Source of the DNA: Lathyrus oleraceus
Taxonomy: Eukaryota; Streptophyta; Magnoliopsida; Fabales; Fabaceae
Reading direction: 5' to 3'
Assembly (NCBI RefSeq): GCF_024323335.1
Contig: NC_066580.1
Coordinates: 438,966,351 to 439,030,350, forward strand
DNA length: 64,000 bases
The position numbers and the translations under genes were made by a program. Under the pieces are notes generated by a model. That model made no database searches and was not told where the DNA came from. It was given only the letters and a program-made list of their open reading frames with translations. Below are positions 50,164 through 61,330 of this stretch, in pieces (position 1 is the first letter of the stretch; each line of letters starts with the position of its first letter).

Positions 50164-50737
50164 ATTCAAGTTCCGAGGAAGTGTAAATTCCATGATAATC
50201 AGACTTGGCAATCAAGCTTTTAAGAAGAATCCGTAACTAGGTTCGGAAAGCTCTTTTCAAATAGATTAGGTGTTTTGATGTCCGCCTTCAGTCTAAACAC
50301 CGGTAATTAGTTAGTATAGGTAAGAGAATTAGGTGTGGTATATATGTCAGAATATTATGTTAGGCATGAAGAGAAACATGTATTTCTTTCCTTTCGAGTG
50401 AGGCTTTTTCTCCTATAGTTCTTTTCTTTGAAACACCAACAACTAAACTAGCAGCATCCCATATGACTTTCGTCAAAGCAACAACTGCAAAGAATTCAAC
50501 AAGTCACATCATAAAAGCACAAAAGAGATAAGAGATAAGTTAATCCCAAAAGTTTCTTTACCTTCATCACCAGCATGTTCAATAGATAAAATTATAACAC
50601 TCTTAATATCGACATGAATGTGACCTTGATAGTTATGTATGTCATACTTAATTAAAACTACTTACTCGACATGCTTTTTACATTCATTTTCTAAGACTTT
50701 CAAGTAAGACCCACACGAGAACCACCTTAGAAAAGGG
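50164..50737. other. Unassigned stretch, no gene seen
   Basis: AT-rich, with short frames only. On the minus strand it lies downstream of the PMD-like pseudogene. Confidence 0.35.
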
Positions 50738-51440
50738 GGTCAAAAAGCCAAAGGGAGCTCACTAGAAGATAAATGTGGAAATTTAAGTGTGTGAAATAAT
50801 AAGGCAAAAGTGTATATGTCTGTTGCATAAGAAGGAAAATTCAGTTTTGGCATTTTTTCAATAAGTTTTTCTTTCAAAGTTTTAGTTGCCTCAAATATAG
50901 TTCGCCTAAGGTTATTTGGATCATACACAGTTTCAAAGTAACGCTGAAAAGCTTTGATTTCTTTAATATGCAAACTCTTACCTTTTTCGAACTTGGTATG
51001 CAGAGAAGAAAAAACTTCCGTTAGAGAATGCATCAGGTTCGACACAACTACAAATTGGTCAGTAAGATAAGCTTTCTACCATGCGTCGAACTCTTGAGTG
51101 CAATAGAAAGACATTTGAAATTGAAAAGGTGTGAGGTCAATACACACATTAGCTTGTCGATTCAAACGTTCATTATATTGTGCCTTAGTCATTTCAATGG
51201 TGCTTATGAAAAGTTCACTTTTCCGACTAAAGTATGATTTAGGCAAAGATTGGCTAAATCCAAATTATCGAGATACCAAGTTAGATTGATAACCAACCAA
51301 CCCCGTGGTGTCTTTAGTATTCCTAAGTCTTGATGACAATAGTCTTGGGGTAAGGAAATATTTCCATATCTCGACAACCTCAGCTTCATGTTCAGGAGCA
51401 AGAGCAGAAAACTCTCATCTGAACCATTCTGGCCCATGGC
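50738..51440 (-). pseudogene. PMD-like (aminotransferase-like) retroelement-borne protein
   Basis: On the minus strand, using frame changes near 51260 and 51060: LAPEHEAEVVEIWKYFLTPR, TGLVGYQSNLVSR, FGFSQSLPKS, STIEMTKAQYNERLNRQANV, MHSLTEVFSSLHTKFEKGKS, EIKAFQRYFETVYDPNNLRR, LKEKLIEKMPKLNFPSYATD, stop at 50740. The VSR-FGFSQ-LPKS region resembles the R.FG..Q..P signature of the plant mobile domain family; such extra frames occur in plant Ty3/gypsy elements of the Tat lineage. Frameshifts make it non-functional. The assignment to PMD is tentative; it differs strongly from the gene at 732-2336. Confidence 0.45.
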
Positions 51441-51689
51441 TTTGATTTGCGAAAGAGGTCATTGAGGATGTAAGTTGCAAGCCTTAATGAATAATATATA
51501 ACACCTAATATCAAATGGCCCATACTAATGTTTCAACCATCATGTAATTGGTTAGCCAGAGTAAGAGACCTCTTAGCTACTTTCAGAGATTTGCAACAAA
51601 ATATGAAACGTGTTAGACACATTGTCAAGAAGGCGATATGCTTTTTATCCGACACTTCCTTAGTTTGGATTTCATGGTGGTTATAGCGG

Positions 51690-54045
51690 TAAATTCATGA
51701 CCACTGAGCTATTGGTTAACTCAACTTCAATAAAACCAGAGTCGCCACTGCACGTTTATTGTTTCCAAAGGAAAAGGGAAAAAGTACGAACAAAACCCAA
51801 AGATAAGAAGTTTTCAAATCAAAACTAATAAAATGTCAGAGATTACAAGTAAGGGGGGTGGTTACACAGAGGGAAGGTATTAGCATCCAAAGTGTCACAG
51901 GTACTCCTAGGGAGCCCTTTTTGTGTGCAAGTATTTTAGTTGAAAAGGATGTTTGCTAAAAAATAGAATGAGGGGATGAGAAAAGAATTCATTTATTTAC
52001 ATTTTGTGTTTGACAAGACCTTCAGTCTTATGCCTACGTACCAACATAAAAATGAGGGATCAAAACCTCGTATTTCGTGGTAAAAAATTCAAAGGTGGGT
52101 GAATTGATTTTAACAAAAACTTAAATATCTTTTGTTATAAATGGGAGAATACTCAACCAAACATCCACCGATAATGAGGGTTTTTCAACATTTAAGAGGG
52201 AGGGCTCCAACTTGGATTTAATCAACAAGTATGCCACTAATAGGGGTGGCAAAACGGGCTCGGCCCGCGGGGAATGCCCGTTTTGCCCGCACTTTTGTGC
52301 GGGGCGGGCCAAGGATTTAAGCCCTCACCCTCAAATGTGTCCGCCCCGCCCCGCCCCGTTTTTTTCGCGGGCTTTTGCGGGCACGTGTATTTACATATAT
52401 TTTTGCATTTTTAGGCTTAAAGAGTGCAGTGCCCGCGGGCTTTCCCCGCTCCACCCTCACTTTTTTGCGGGTCGGGTCTAAGTTTTAGCCCGCATCCTCA
52501 ACTATGACCGCCCCGCCCCGCCCCGTTTTTGTGTGGGCTTTTACGGGGCGGGCCTAAATGGGGCGGGCATGCCCGTTTGCCACCCCTAGCCACTAACCCC
52601 TAATAAATGGAAAGACTTACAATTAACATATCATGGAATGGGAGAATTATATCTCAACCAAAGATAACTCAAATCTAAATGCTTTCTTTTGAAAAAGTTT
52701 AAAAGGAAAAGGTACAAAGTGGCCAAAATGATTAAATGAGGTTATTAATTCTTTTTTGTCTTTTTGAGAATAAAGTCAATATGATTAAGTTCATTTACAA
52801 GTTCGATTTAAGAAAATATTTTGAATATCAATGGCATAAGGCCAAGGTGTCTACTCATTAAAACTAGTCTAAGTTGAAAACACAAGCAAAGAAGTTTTAA
52901 AAATGAGGGAGATATTTTGAAATTAAAGAATGAGGAGGAGATGAAGGGACTATCCTAAACAAGATTTAAAAGTTTAAAGTTGAAAAGATCTAACCCGTGG
53001 GAAGCATCCACAGGACAATAATGTCGGATAGAAACTCATTTCCTTTGGATTGTTAAGCAAGCAACAAAACCATAATCATCCAAGAAATTAATAAGAAGAC
53101 CAAATGGTATCAAATAAAGATAACCAAATATCCAAGTAAGCACTCCAAAGCAAGCAGTCTTCAATGTCCTTTAAATGTATTAGATGAAATATCCCTTGAA
53201 ACATACTCAAAGAGAAACCATCAAATAAGATCAATAAGATTAAAATAATAATTCAGAGAAAGAGTGAGTATAACAGATAAACCAAAGGAGTTTCTCTAGC
53301 TTGTATCAGATGAATGGAATTTGCCAAGGTATCTCAGTCTCAAATGACATTGGCCAAGTTTCCTTCCAAAGTTAGGGATGTTGTCTACTCTAAGTCCAAA
53401 TATCCAAATCTAGTCACAGACAGAGGTCCAACAGTCCACCAATGTATTTTTTAAGGTTTTTGTTTTTATTATGTGTTTTAAGGTTCTAAGACCATAAACA
53501 AAACAAAATCACAAGCACAAAATATGGCTCAAGTGAGCAAAGTGAAAATGGCTGAAACATAAACAAATTACATGAATGTAAATGACAATGAATGATAAAG
53601 TGCAAGAATTTAAATTGCATTAAAGTAAATGACATTAAAATAAAATCAGCATAAAGAGATGTTAGTGAATGTTAGTGGAAGGAGAAAATATTGTTTTTAG
53701 TCATTTTTTTGGAGAGCACTCAACCATCCACTCACAAGCATGAAAACATGAACCTAGACATCATTCATGAGAAGGGATCCAACTTGGATAAATCAACAAG
53801 TATGCCACTAGCTCTCATGAATGTAAAAGAGGCAAAATCTTCACACAATACCATGAGGAATGGGAAATTTACAATCTCACTTACAAAAATGCTATTGCTT
53901 TTGGGATAAATTTAGTGCTATGTTAAGCAATCGTAATTGAACTTATGTAGAAGTCACAACTATCTAAGATCGGACAATAATAATATTGGTTTTAATACAT
54001 GCTAGAGACAAGGTATCAAGATCAAACTCCTAAAGCATACCAGGT
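51690..54045 (-). mobile_element. Tat/Ogre-type LTR remnant(s), minus orientation
   Basis: Near the left end the minus strand has 'gtgcagtggcgactctgg' and 'ggatgctaataccttccctc', both usual near the end of Tat LTRs. A segment at about 52145-52240 recurs, diverged, at 53705-53815 ('ccaacttgga', 'atcaacaagtatgccacta'), so more than one LTR copy may be present. Boundaries are not defined. It hosts the MITE at 52241. Confidence 0.55.
52241..52588. mobile_element. hAT-type MITE, 348 bp, GC-rich
   Basis: The terminal inverted repeats are TAGGGGTGGCAAAACGGGC on the left and GCCCGTTTGCCACCCCTA on the right (one extra A in the left end). It is flanked by a perfect 8-bp duplication gccactaa (52233-52240 and 52589-52596), as for hAT elements. 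The interior is rich in 'ccgccccgcccc' and 'gcgggctttt', and consists of two diverged halves. It has no coding capacity and would depend on a hAT transposase elsewhere. Confidence 0.92.
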
Positions 54046-54389
54046 TGTCATACCCCAAAATTTGTCTGTTAATTTTTATGATAAATTGATTCATGCATGA
54101 CATTCATTTCACATTTGCATTCATTCATTAGCATACTTACAAAAATGCTATTGCTTTTGGGACAAATTTAGTGCTATGTTAAGCAATCGTAATTGAACTT
54201 ATATAGAAGTCACAACTATCTAAGATCGGACAATAATAATATTGGTTTTAATACATGCTAGAGACAAGGTATCAAGATCAAACTCCTAAAGCATACCACG
54301 TTGTCATACCCCAAAATTTGTCTGTTAATTTTTATGATAAATTGATTCATGCATGACATTCATTTCACATTTGCATGCATTCATTAGCA
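53878..54389 (+). repeat. Tandem duplication, 256 bp x 2, nearly identical
   Basis: The copy at 53878-54133 recurs at 54134-54389; words such as 'ttacaaaaatgctattgc' (53881, 54137) and 'tgtcataccccaaaatttg' (54046, 54302) keep a constant 256-bp offset. Only a handful of differences are seen. The unit spans the boundary between the older LTR remnant (168 bp) and the first 88 bp of the next LTR. Confidence 0.93.
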
Positions 54390-54919
54390 TACATTCTCAT
54401 ATAAATTATAAATTTTAATTTATTTATTATGTGATACAGATATAAAAAATAATAATGATTTTGGTTATTTGTATGATATAAATAAATTATATATATATAA
54501 ATAAAATAGTTTTAATTTAATGATAAATAAAAATAGATTTGAATTTTAATTGTATAATTAAAATTTTAAATTAATTTTATTTGTTAAAGTTCATTAAATT
54601 ATAATAACTATTTTTTATAATTTAGTGACTCATGTTCCATTTATTCATTATTTATAAATAGTATTTAGTTAGTAATTCACGTTTTTTTACTTAATAAAAT
54701 TTATTTATAAGAGTAACATTTTTTTAAAAGCCCATAAATTATAAAATAATTTTGGTTGATATAAGTAAGAATAATTTTGATTTTTTTAAATGATGAAAGT
54801 AAAAATAGAAATAGGTTTAAATTTTAATTCAATTATGTAACTAAAATTTAAATTAATTTTTATTTATTAAAAGTCATTTAAATTATTCATTATTTATAAT
54901 AATATTTGTATTTAATAAA

Positions 54920-55090
54920 TATTTAGCAAGGTTAAACCCTAACTCTCCTAAAGTATAGGAAGGGATCCAAATATTTAGCAAGGTTAAACCCTAACTCTCC
55001 TAAAGTATAGGAAGGGATCCAAATATTTAGCAAGGTTAAACCCTAAAGTATAGGAAGGGATCCAAATATTTAGCAAGGTTAAACCCTAAT
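54920..55090 (+). repeat. LTR subrepeats, 53/52/43 bp
   Basis: 'atttagcaaggttaaaccct' starts at 54920, 54973, 55025 and 55068; the third unit has lost 'aactctcct'. They stand just upstream of the TATA box, as enhancer-like repeats in U3 often do. Confidence 0.9.
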
Positions 55091-55097
55091 CCACACC

Positions 55098-55108
55098 ATT
55101 ATAAATAC
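55098..55108 (+). promoter_or_regulatory. TATA box of the Tat LTR
   Basis: 'attataaatac' a short distance after the U3 subrepeats; it would start transcription near 55135 towards the right. Confidence 0.5.
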
Positions 55109-55953
55109 TTCATATGGCTGCAGCAAGGAAAAAAAAGACGAAAAAGAGGAGAGATATAGCAGAAGAAGATACACAAGGCAAGACAAAAGCAAGAAGGTTC
55201 ACGGACAGGGAAAATAGAAGTAACCATAAAGCACTCATAGCCTGAATAAGAACAACACACATACAGTGAGCAAGCTATAAGAATCAAATCCCCAGTAAGT
55301 GTTCATTAAGGAATTTGCATCCAGCATGATTACCTTGCAATACTCCTTAATTCATGCATGAATAATATTGGTTTAATATATATATTGAGATGATATATTC
55401 ATGGTTTGGTGGATGTTGATATTGCTTTATTCAAGTATGCATCTGTTCTTGATATGTCATAGCATGTTGGAGAAATTCTGTTTGCATGATTAAAGAATTA
55501 TATCTGCCATTTAATTATTATTATATGAGTATTGTTTCTAGCATGATTATGTTTATTTCACATGTTGTTATTACATGATAATGATGATGATGATATAATG
55601 GTGATAATATAAATCATTGGTTGTCTTTAACATGTATGTGTAAGGTTTGTTTTATCATTATCACTTGCAGTAAAGAGAACTAATACATGAGTAAAATAAT
55701 ATAAGCTTCTTGATTTGTGCATGCTTATTTTTATTATTGCATGATGATTACATATGATCTTATTTTATGTGTGTGGTTTGATATAAGATGAAGTTACAAG
55801 TTTGTTATGATCACATGAAAGAAATAGCATGAGAACAAATAAAGTAGCTTGCCGTAAGAGAGAAGGCTGTAACATGCATGGTGGTGTTGTGTCAAAATGG
55901 AAAAATCCATGTAGAATTAATATATATTTTAATGAAGGCGAATAAATAACGAA

Positions 55954-56020
55954 TGGACCAACATGGCTCGTTGGTAGCGCCCCCCTTACTCTAACGTAGA
56001 GGTCCTGGGTTTGAGCCCCT
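55954..56020 (+). other. tRNA-like segment (box A/box B pattern) within the LTR
   Basis: 'tggctcgttggtagcgc' (from 55964) resembles a tRNA D arm/box A; 'ctctaacgtagag' can fold as a small stem; 'ggtttgagccc' (56008-56018) resembles box B. Spacing is tRNA-like. The acceptor ends do not pair well, so it is not called as a functional tRNA; a SINE head or decayed tRNA is more likely. Confidence 0.45.
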
Positions 56021-56042
56021 AATACCTTTTTTTTAGCTTTTC

Positions 56043-56189
56043 AGTGTTTTTACTATGTTTACTCCTTTTCCACTATAATTAATTAAAATGGGCTATTTTG
56101 AATAATAAAAATCTAAAGTGTTTTTACTATGTTTACTCCTTTTCCACTATAATTAATTAAAATGGGCTATTTTGAATAATAAAAATCTA
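56043..56189 (+). repeat. Tandem duplication, 74 bp x 2
   Basis: 'agtgtttttactatgtttac' starts at 56043 and 56117; the copies appear identical over about 73 bp. Confidence 0.93.
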
Positions 56190-57329
56190 TTTTTTTTTTA
56201 TCTTTTAAATTATGTACCCCCCATCCCGAAGCCATGTAATAGCGTAGTCTTATTTTTCGCACTTTAATTTTTCCATACTGTGAATATAACTGTCTAGATG
56301 TATGCTAATAGGATTGCATGGAAAGATAAATAATCGAACTTAGATAAATTAATTCAAGATAATATATCCGAATCCAATCATTTCCACACTTGCACCTCTA
56401 GGGTAACCCTCTCTTTGTTGCCTTACGATATTACGGTCATGTCCCGCGAATATGGGGATACCCTTAGCAAAGATCCTTTCGATTAAATCATCATCATCCC
56501 TAAACGGATAAGTCATAGTCCCTTCGATCAAAAGGTCAATGTCCCTACAAGATAAATCATAGTCCCCCGAACGTTGTCTTCGAATATATGACCATGTCCC
56601 TCGAACGTTGCCTTCAAATATATGACTTTGTCCCTCGATGACCCTTCGTTGTAGCCTACGATTAAATGATGATCGTCTCTTCGAATGCTAAGGTATCCTT
56701 ACAAATGTTGCCTTCAATGACCTATCGACGACCCCACGATGTCCCTTTACATCTAAAGGATAAGACTACTTACTTCTCAATAGTAAGGACAGTTTTACCC
56801 TCCTAAGGATAGGAAATACCTATAAAGACCTTGGTTAGGTATAACTCTTAAATGCTTGCTCACAGCTTAAAATACTTTTCACACCTCACACTTTTCAAAA
56901 CATCTTTTAGAAAATCACCACTTGGTATACATTCGCACCAGAATCATCGCCGAGTTATATTTTTCTAAACATCTTTCAAAATCAAACGAGATAAACACTT
57001 TGTATACATTAGTACAAGAATCATTACAAAGTTAAACTCTCCTTTCAAAATATTTTCTAAACACACCACATTTCTCAAACACTTTCTCAAACAAGGAAAA
57101 CATAAGTGAGTTAAGCAATTAAGAGCCCATGGATAACCATGGATACAAAGGGTGCTAACACCTTCCCTTTGTATAATGTACCTCCCGAACTCAAAATCTA
57201 ATCAAGGTCTTTTCTGTTCTTTTCCGCCTTTCCTTATTGGATAAAAGAAAAGTCGGTGGCGACTCTTGCTATCCGCAACATAGCTTTTCAAAGCAAAAAT
57301 ACAAAGTCAGTTCACTGTATCACACACAC

Positions 57330-59247
57330 ATAAAAATAAGAGGGGATAAACCTATCTTAATCAAGCTCATGTTTATTCATCTGACAAAAGGTCATTGATG
57401 AACCAACTAGAATTTTGATCTATGAGAAATCATTGGCCATGAAAGGATTGGGGAAGAAGTGAGATGAAGATGAAGAGATGAAGTTAAAAGGATCCCAAAT
57501 TGATCAAGGGATGAACCTCACTTGATCAATACCATTCATTCATCTTGAGGGATGAAGTTCAAACTTCATCAACCCCCTAAATCCAATGGTATTGACCAAA
57601 TTAATGTCCAATTCAACCAAGACCAAGGCCAAACAGAAGTTAAGTCAACACAAAGTCAATAAAATAGCTCAATAAAATATTAAAGCAATTAAAACAATTT
57701 AAATCAATTTTTAAAATGAAGAAAATACATTTTAAAAGGTCAAGAACCTAAAATCCCTTCAAATTACCAAAGAAATGACCAAGGAATTTATCATAGGTCA
57801 AACAAGGTCAAATGACCATTAACTAATTTTTTGGCATTTTTGAAGAGTCAGAAGTATTTAAAAATAAATTAAAACAATTCAAAAATCACAAAATTCACGA
57901 AAAATATCAAACTCAATCCAAAAATTAATTTTAATTCAAAAATGGAAAGAGGAAATTATTTGTGAAATTTTGGTGGTAGTCCCATAATTTTTGGATTAAA
58001 ACTGAAATTATAATGAATTTAATATGAAAATGGTATTTAAAAAATAATTTGGAAAATTAAAAGAAATCAAATAAATAAGGGCCATCGGATCTCCCTCATT
58101 AATTGAAGTGACAGATCTGATGGTCACGCATATATCATCCACGATGGTCCTTAGTCAATGCACCAGTAGCAATGGTAATCACAATGGAGGGACCAAATTA
58201 GAACATGGCTATGGGATCAGATGGTCTGGATTGCGCCAACACACCATTGGAGCTCTAGCTCCGGTCATCTTCTCCGGCTACCTCACCAGACTGGTCCAAA
58301 TCAAAAGCTCATGAAAATAAATGGATCATACACTATTTTGAAGATAAAATCACGAGAATTCCAAATATGACCTCCAAATCTTTCAACTCTCCCTCTATAA
58401 TGAGAAATATGGAGATGAAAGTTGAGGTACCAAAACTGAATTGCTTCGATTCAACCCAAAGCAACTCAGTATCAATGCATACATTGGTAGGGCTTCAGCC
58501 AACCACAAATCAAGCCGAGATCTTAAGAAATGAGAGAGAATCGAAGAGTTGAAATTTGAGAAAATTCACCTTTGGGTAACAGTTTTGAAGCTCGATCTTG
58601 ATGCAATTCCACTTGGTTCTTCTTCCTCTTGGTTGCAGGAATGGAATGAAAAAGGTGTTGAATCCTTGGAGTTCTAGTTCACAAACAGAAGTTAAACTAG
58701 AAGCTTGATTTCAATGAAACCCTCAAGGTATTCTCTAATGAGAGGTTCTGGGATTGCTTGGCACAACTTGGGCAAGGGTTAATCTCAATTCTGAGGCAAT
58801 GTGTTTCATTATATGGGCCATGGTAAATGATTTCTACACCTTTCAAATTTTTAACCAAAAATAAAAATTCATGTGCATGGGTATGTGCTCAAGCCCAAAT
58901 GATCATTGCAATCCAACCAAATTCGTGCATAAATAATGTTGATAACATAACATGAGGCCATGCAAAGTCATGTGACAATTGAGTTCAAAAGTTTCCAAAT
59001 CAAGCCATGAGAAGAAACTATGCACAAGTCCCTCAAATCTTGTCCAAATGAAGTGATCTTGAACTCTTTGGAAAGCCACCATCATGGGGAACAACTTTGA
59101 TGTTGGGACTTTTTCCATTTAAAGCTTGGAACATGACGAATTCTGACCTTGAAGTTGGAAGAATCAAACATACTTGAAAATTTTCTAAGTTAAAAGTCAA
59201 ATGACCCCTTTTTCCACCTTGAATAACTTTTGCTATGAGCTTCAAAT
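57330..59247 (-). mobile_element. Family X LTR, cut by a copia LTR
   Basis: 58318-59240 matches 26070-26990 closely ('gaattccaaatatgacctcc', 'gcaactcag', 'aagtcaaatgaccccttttt'). Its minus-strand start TGTAAGACC is missing because a copia LTR begins at 59248. The left part contains 'ttgatcaaggg', 'gaacttcatcaacccc'-type words found in Tat LTRs. Confidence 0.6.
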
Positions 59248-60035
59248 TGTTAGAATGTGATTTTGATTCTGCAATTTATCTCTAAGTTTTTATGATAACA
59301 AAGGATAAAATATTTTGGTACCCTAATAAAATTCTCTAAGCATGCAGGACTCTAACAAAAAATGAATTTGATGAAACAACATGTGACGTCACAAAAGTCC
59401 AAAATAGCTGACTTAGAGTTAAAGGTATTCACTTTGACTCTGAACACAACGATGTCCACAACATCTTTCATTTGAAGACTCTGGAACTCTACATCTGAAG
59501 GATCTCACATATGAAATCTATGTTGATCCTTACTTCAAAAGGATGTCTAATCAGAGATAAGTCAAGAACTTCTGAAGAATACAAGATCTAAGAAAAGAAT
59601 CTGGATTCCATGCACTCTGAATCACGCCCAACAGAACATAATCAAGAACTTAATAGTGAAAGACAACAAAATTAATATCATTAAGTCCCATTATTGGCAA
59701 GATATCAACATCAATGCTACATTCAACGATATCATCTCCAAGCACTATAAATAGGTCCAACTATCATCATACCAAGACACGAAGCCATCCTACAAGAATT
59801 CTGAACATCAAAATTCAATCATACACTAAATTCTTGTTTTACGTTATCACACGAGTTGTTGCTCTTAGTGTGATTTTCTATTGTTCTTACTGTGTTCATA
59901 TTGCTTATCTAGAAGCACTAAACACCTTCTTGTATTTCTAAAATAGTTGTTGTAAAGTTCCTTAAGTGACTTGTGAAGTCTGTAGACTTGAGAGGGCTAA
60001 GAGATCATTGTACTCTTAGACGTTGCTAAAGTAGC
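59248..60035 (+). mobile_element. SIRE/Maximus-type copia LTR
   Basis: TGTTAGAATGTGATTTTGAT at 59248, 'atgataacaaaggataaa', 'ggtaccctaataaa', 'gatgaaacaacatgtgacgt', a TATA box 'cactataaatagg' at 59744 and 'gagggctaagagatcattgt' near the end. It is inserted in the family X LTR. No coding part follows, so it may be solo. The end is approximate. Confidence 0.7.
59744..59756 (+). promoter_or_regulatory. TATA box of the copia LTR
   Basis: 'cactataaatagg' about 500 bp into the LTR, the usual position for this family. Confidence 0.5.
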
Positions 60036-60139
60036 CATGATGACGATGACATCAGTGCACTACTTGGCCCAATTGTGAGAAGTTTCAAAAAATGCCTATA
60101 TCTCTCAATTAGTCGAAAGTGACATTTTTGGGGGCAATT
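60036..60139 (+). other. 3' internal end of the composite element with polypurine tract
   Basis: About 100 bp of the original element survive before its right LTR, ending in 'tttttgggggcaatt', a purine-rich tract directly before TGTTAGC. This identifies 60140 as the start of a 3' LTR. Confidence 0.55.
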
Positions 60140-60947
60140 TGTTAGCATGGGGTTTTCGACATCATGAACTTGACACGAGGAAAAGGGATCCAGAAAATAC
60201 TTAGTGAAATAAATGATGTTTGCTAGCGTTTCAACAAGAATGATCTTAAGCCCGGGGTGTCGAAAAGTTATGTTAAGCCTGAAAATGAGAACTTACCATG
60301 TTTTCTCAGACTATGAAAGATGACATTCTCAAGGATTCGATGAAGACTGATGGTCGGCAGTAACAGTTGGAGCGAAACAACGAGATCAAATTGAGTAACC
60401 ATTTTTTGGTCTTATCCATGCATTGAAAACACGTGAAAGTAGGCTGGAAGATTGGAAACCATACAACATGATATGTGTTGATCGTTGGGAATAGAGTCAT
60501 TGTAAGTAGTTATTTATGTATTAGTATATATAGGAATTCTAGTGTTAGGATTCAGGGTAGCAATATCATTACATAAACTCTAAAAAACTCAAAGTACCCA
60601 AACAAGAGTGAGAAACGAGTCAGTGAGCAAACATGTATGATCATGCACATCATTCATTACATATTTAAGCAAAGTATTTTTTCTTACCTTTCACTTTCCT
60701 TTTCCAACAACTCATTTGTCTTTTTACCTTGCATTTTACAAGGATCTCGACACAATCGAAATCCCTTGCTTTTATTTATAATGTATTCTTTATTTCCTTA
60801 TAAAGTTAAGGTCTATTTATATTTTTACAACAAACAACCAAACACTCTTTTAAGAATTTATTCACAATATGTCTTAGGATTTACTAGTCGATCCTGCAAG
60901 TAACATTTCTAAAGACTAGCGACTATTTACCAAAATACAGGTTAACA
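60140..60947 (+). mobile_element. Right LTR of composite element, 808 bp
   Basis: TGTTAGCATGGGG...GGTTAACA; the first 525 bp match the left LTR at 49232. The next five bases atgag resemble atggg before the left LTR. What follows ('tcttctctcttataaat') continues the dispersed repeat in which the element sits. Confidence 0.78.
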
Positions 60948-61330
60948 ATGAGTCTTCTCTCTTATAAATCCAACAATCCATCCATTCATAGCTGACGTAG
61001 AACTTAACCACTCACACTTGCATCCAACATTCTTCTCCACAAGTGTGAGTCCCCCACATACTATAACAAGATCCAATTCTTGCTCTTCCATCAAGTCGAA
61101 CCAACCACAACTCTGATACCAATTATTGAAGAGTCGAGAGCACCAACGAACATTCAATGCTCCAGGACCACAAGAGATGAACACGTCATATCTCCATCCA
61201 AAATCTTAAAACATTAAATAAATATGTCATCTCTTATAAATTCACTACTTCATTCCTTCCTAATCTACATGAGTCTTGAGTCTTAACCATGCACCTAACA
61301 ATATACCGTTAATTTTCTTCTCAGAGAGCT
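60948..61330. repeat. Dispersed repeat that received the composite element
   Basis: 'ctcttataaatccaacaatc' near 60956 and 'tctcttataaattcactact' near 61230, plus 'accaacgaacattcaatgct' at 61143, show that this repeat family is present twice or tandemly on this side and once on the left side (49141-49231). Confidence 0.5.

Larger units (their letters stand above)
54302..57325 (+). mobile_element. Tat-type LTR, about 3 kb
   Basis: Start TGTCATACCCCAAAATTTG; internal subrepeats at 54920-55090, a TATA box at 55098 and near the end 'aaagggtgctaacaccttcc' followed by 'ggtggcgactcttgctatcc' and a 'cactgtatcaca' terminus. This is the layout of Tat-lineage LTRs in legumes. A duplicated start lies at 54046. 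The right end is approximate, since family X LTR sequence follows at once and no primer-binding site is identified. Confidence 0.6.

Noticed and set aside
52241..52588. CpG-island promoter
   Set aside because: Terminal inverted repeats and the 8-bp duplication show that the GC-rich block is a MITE.
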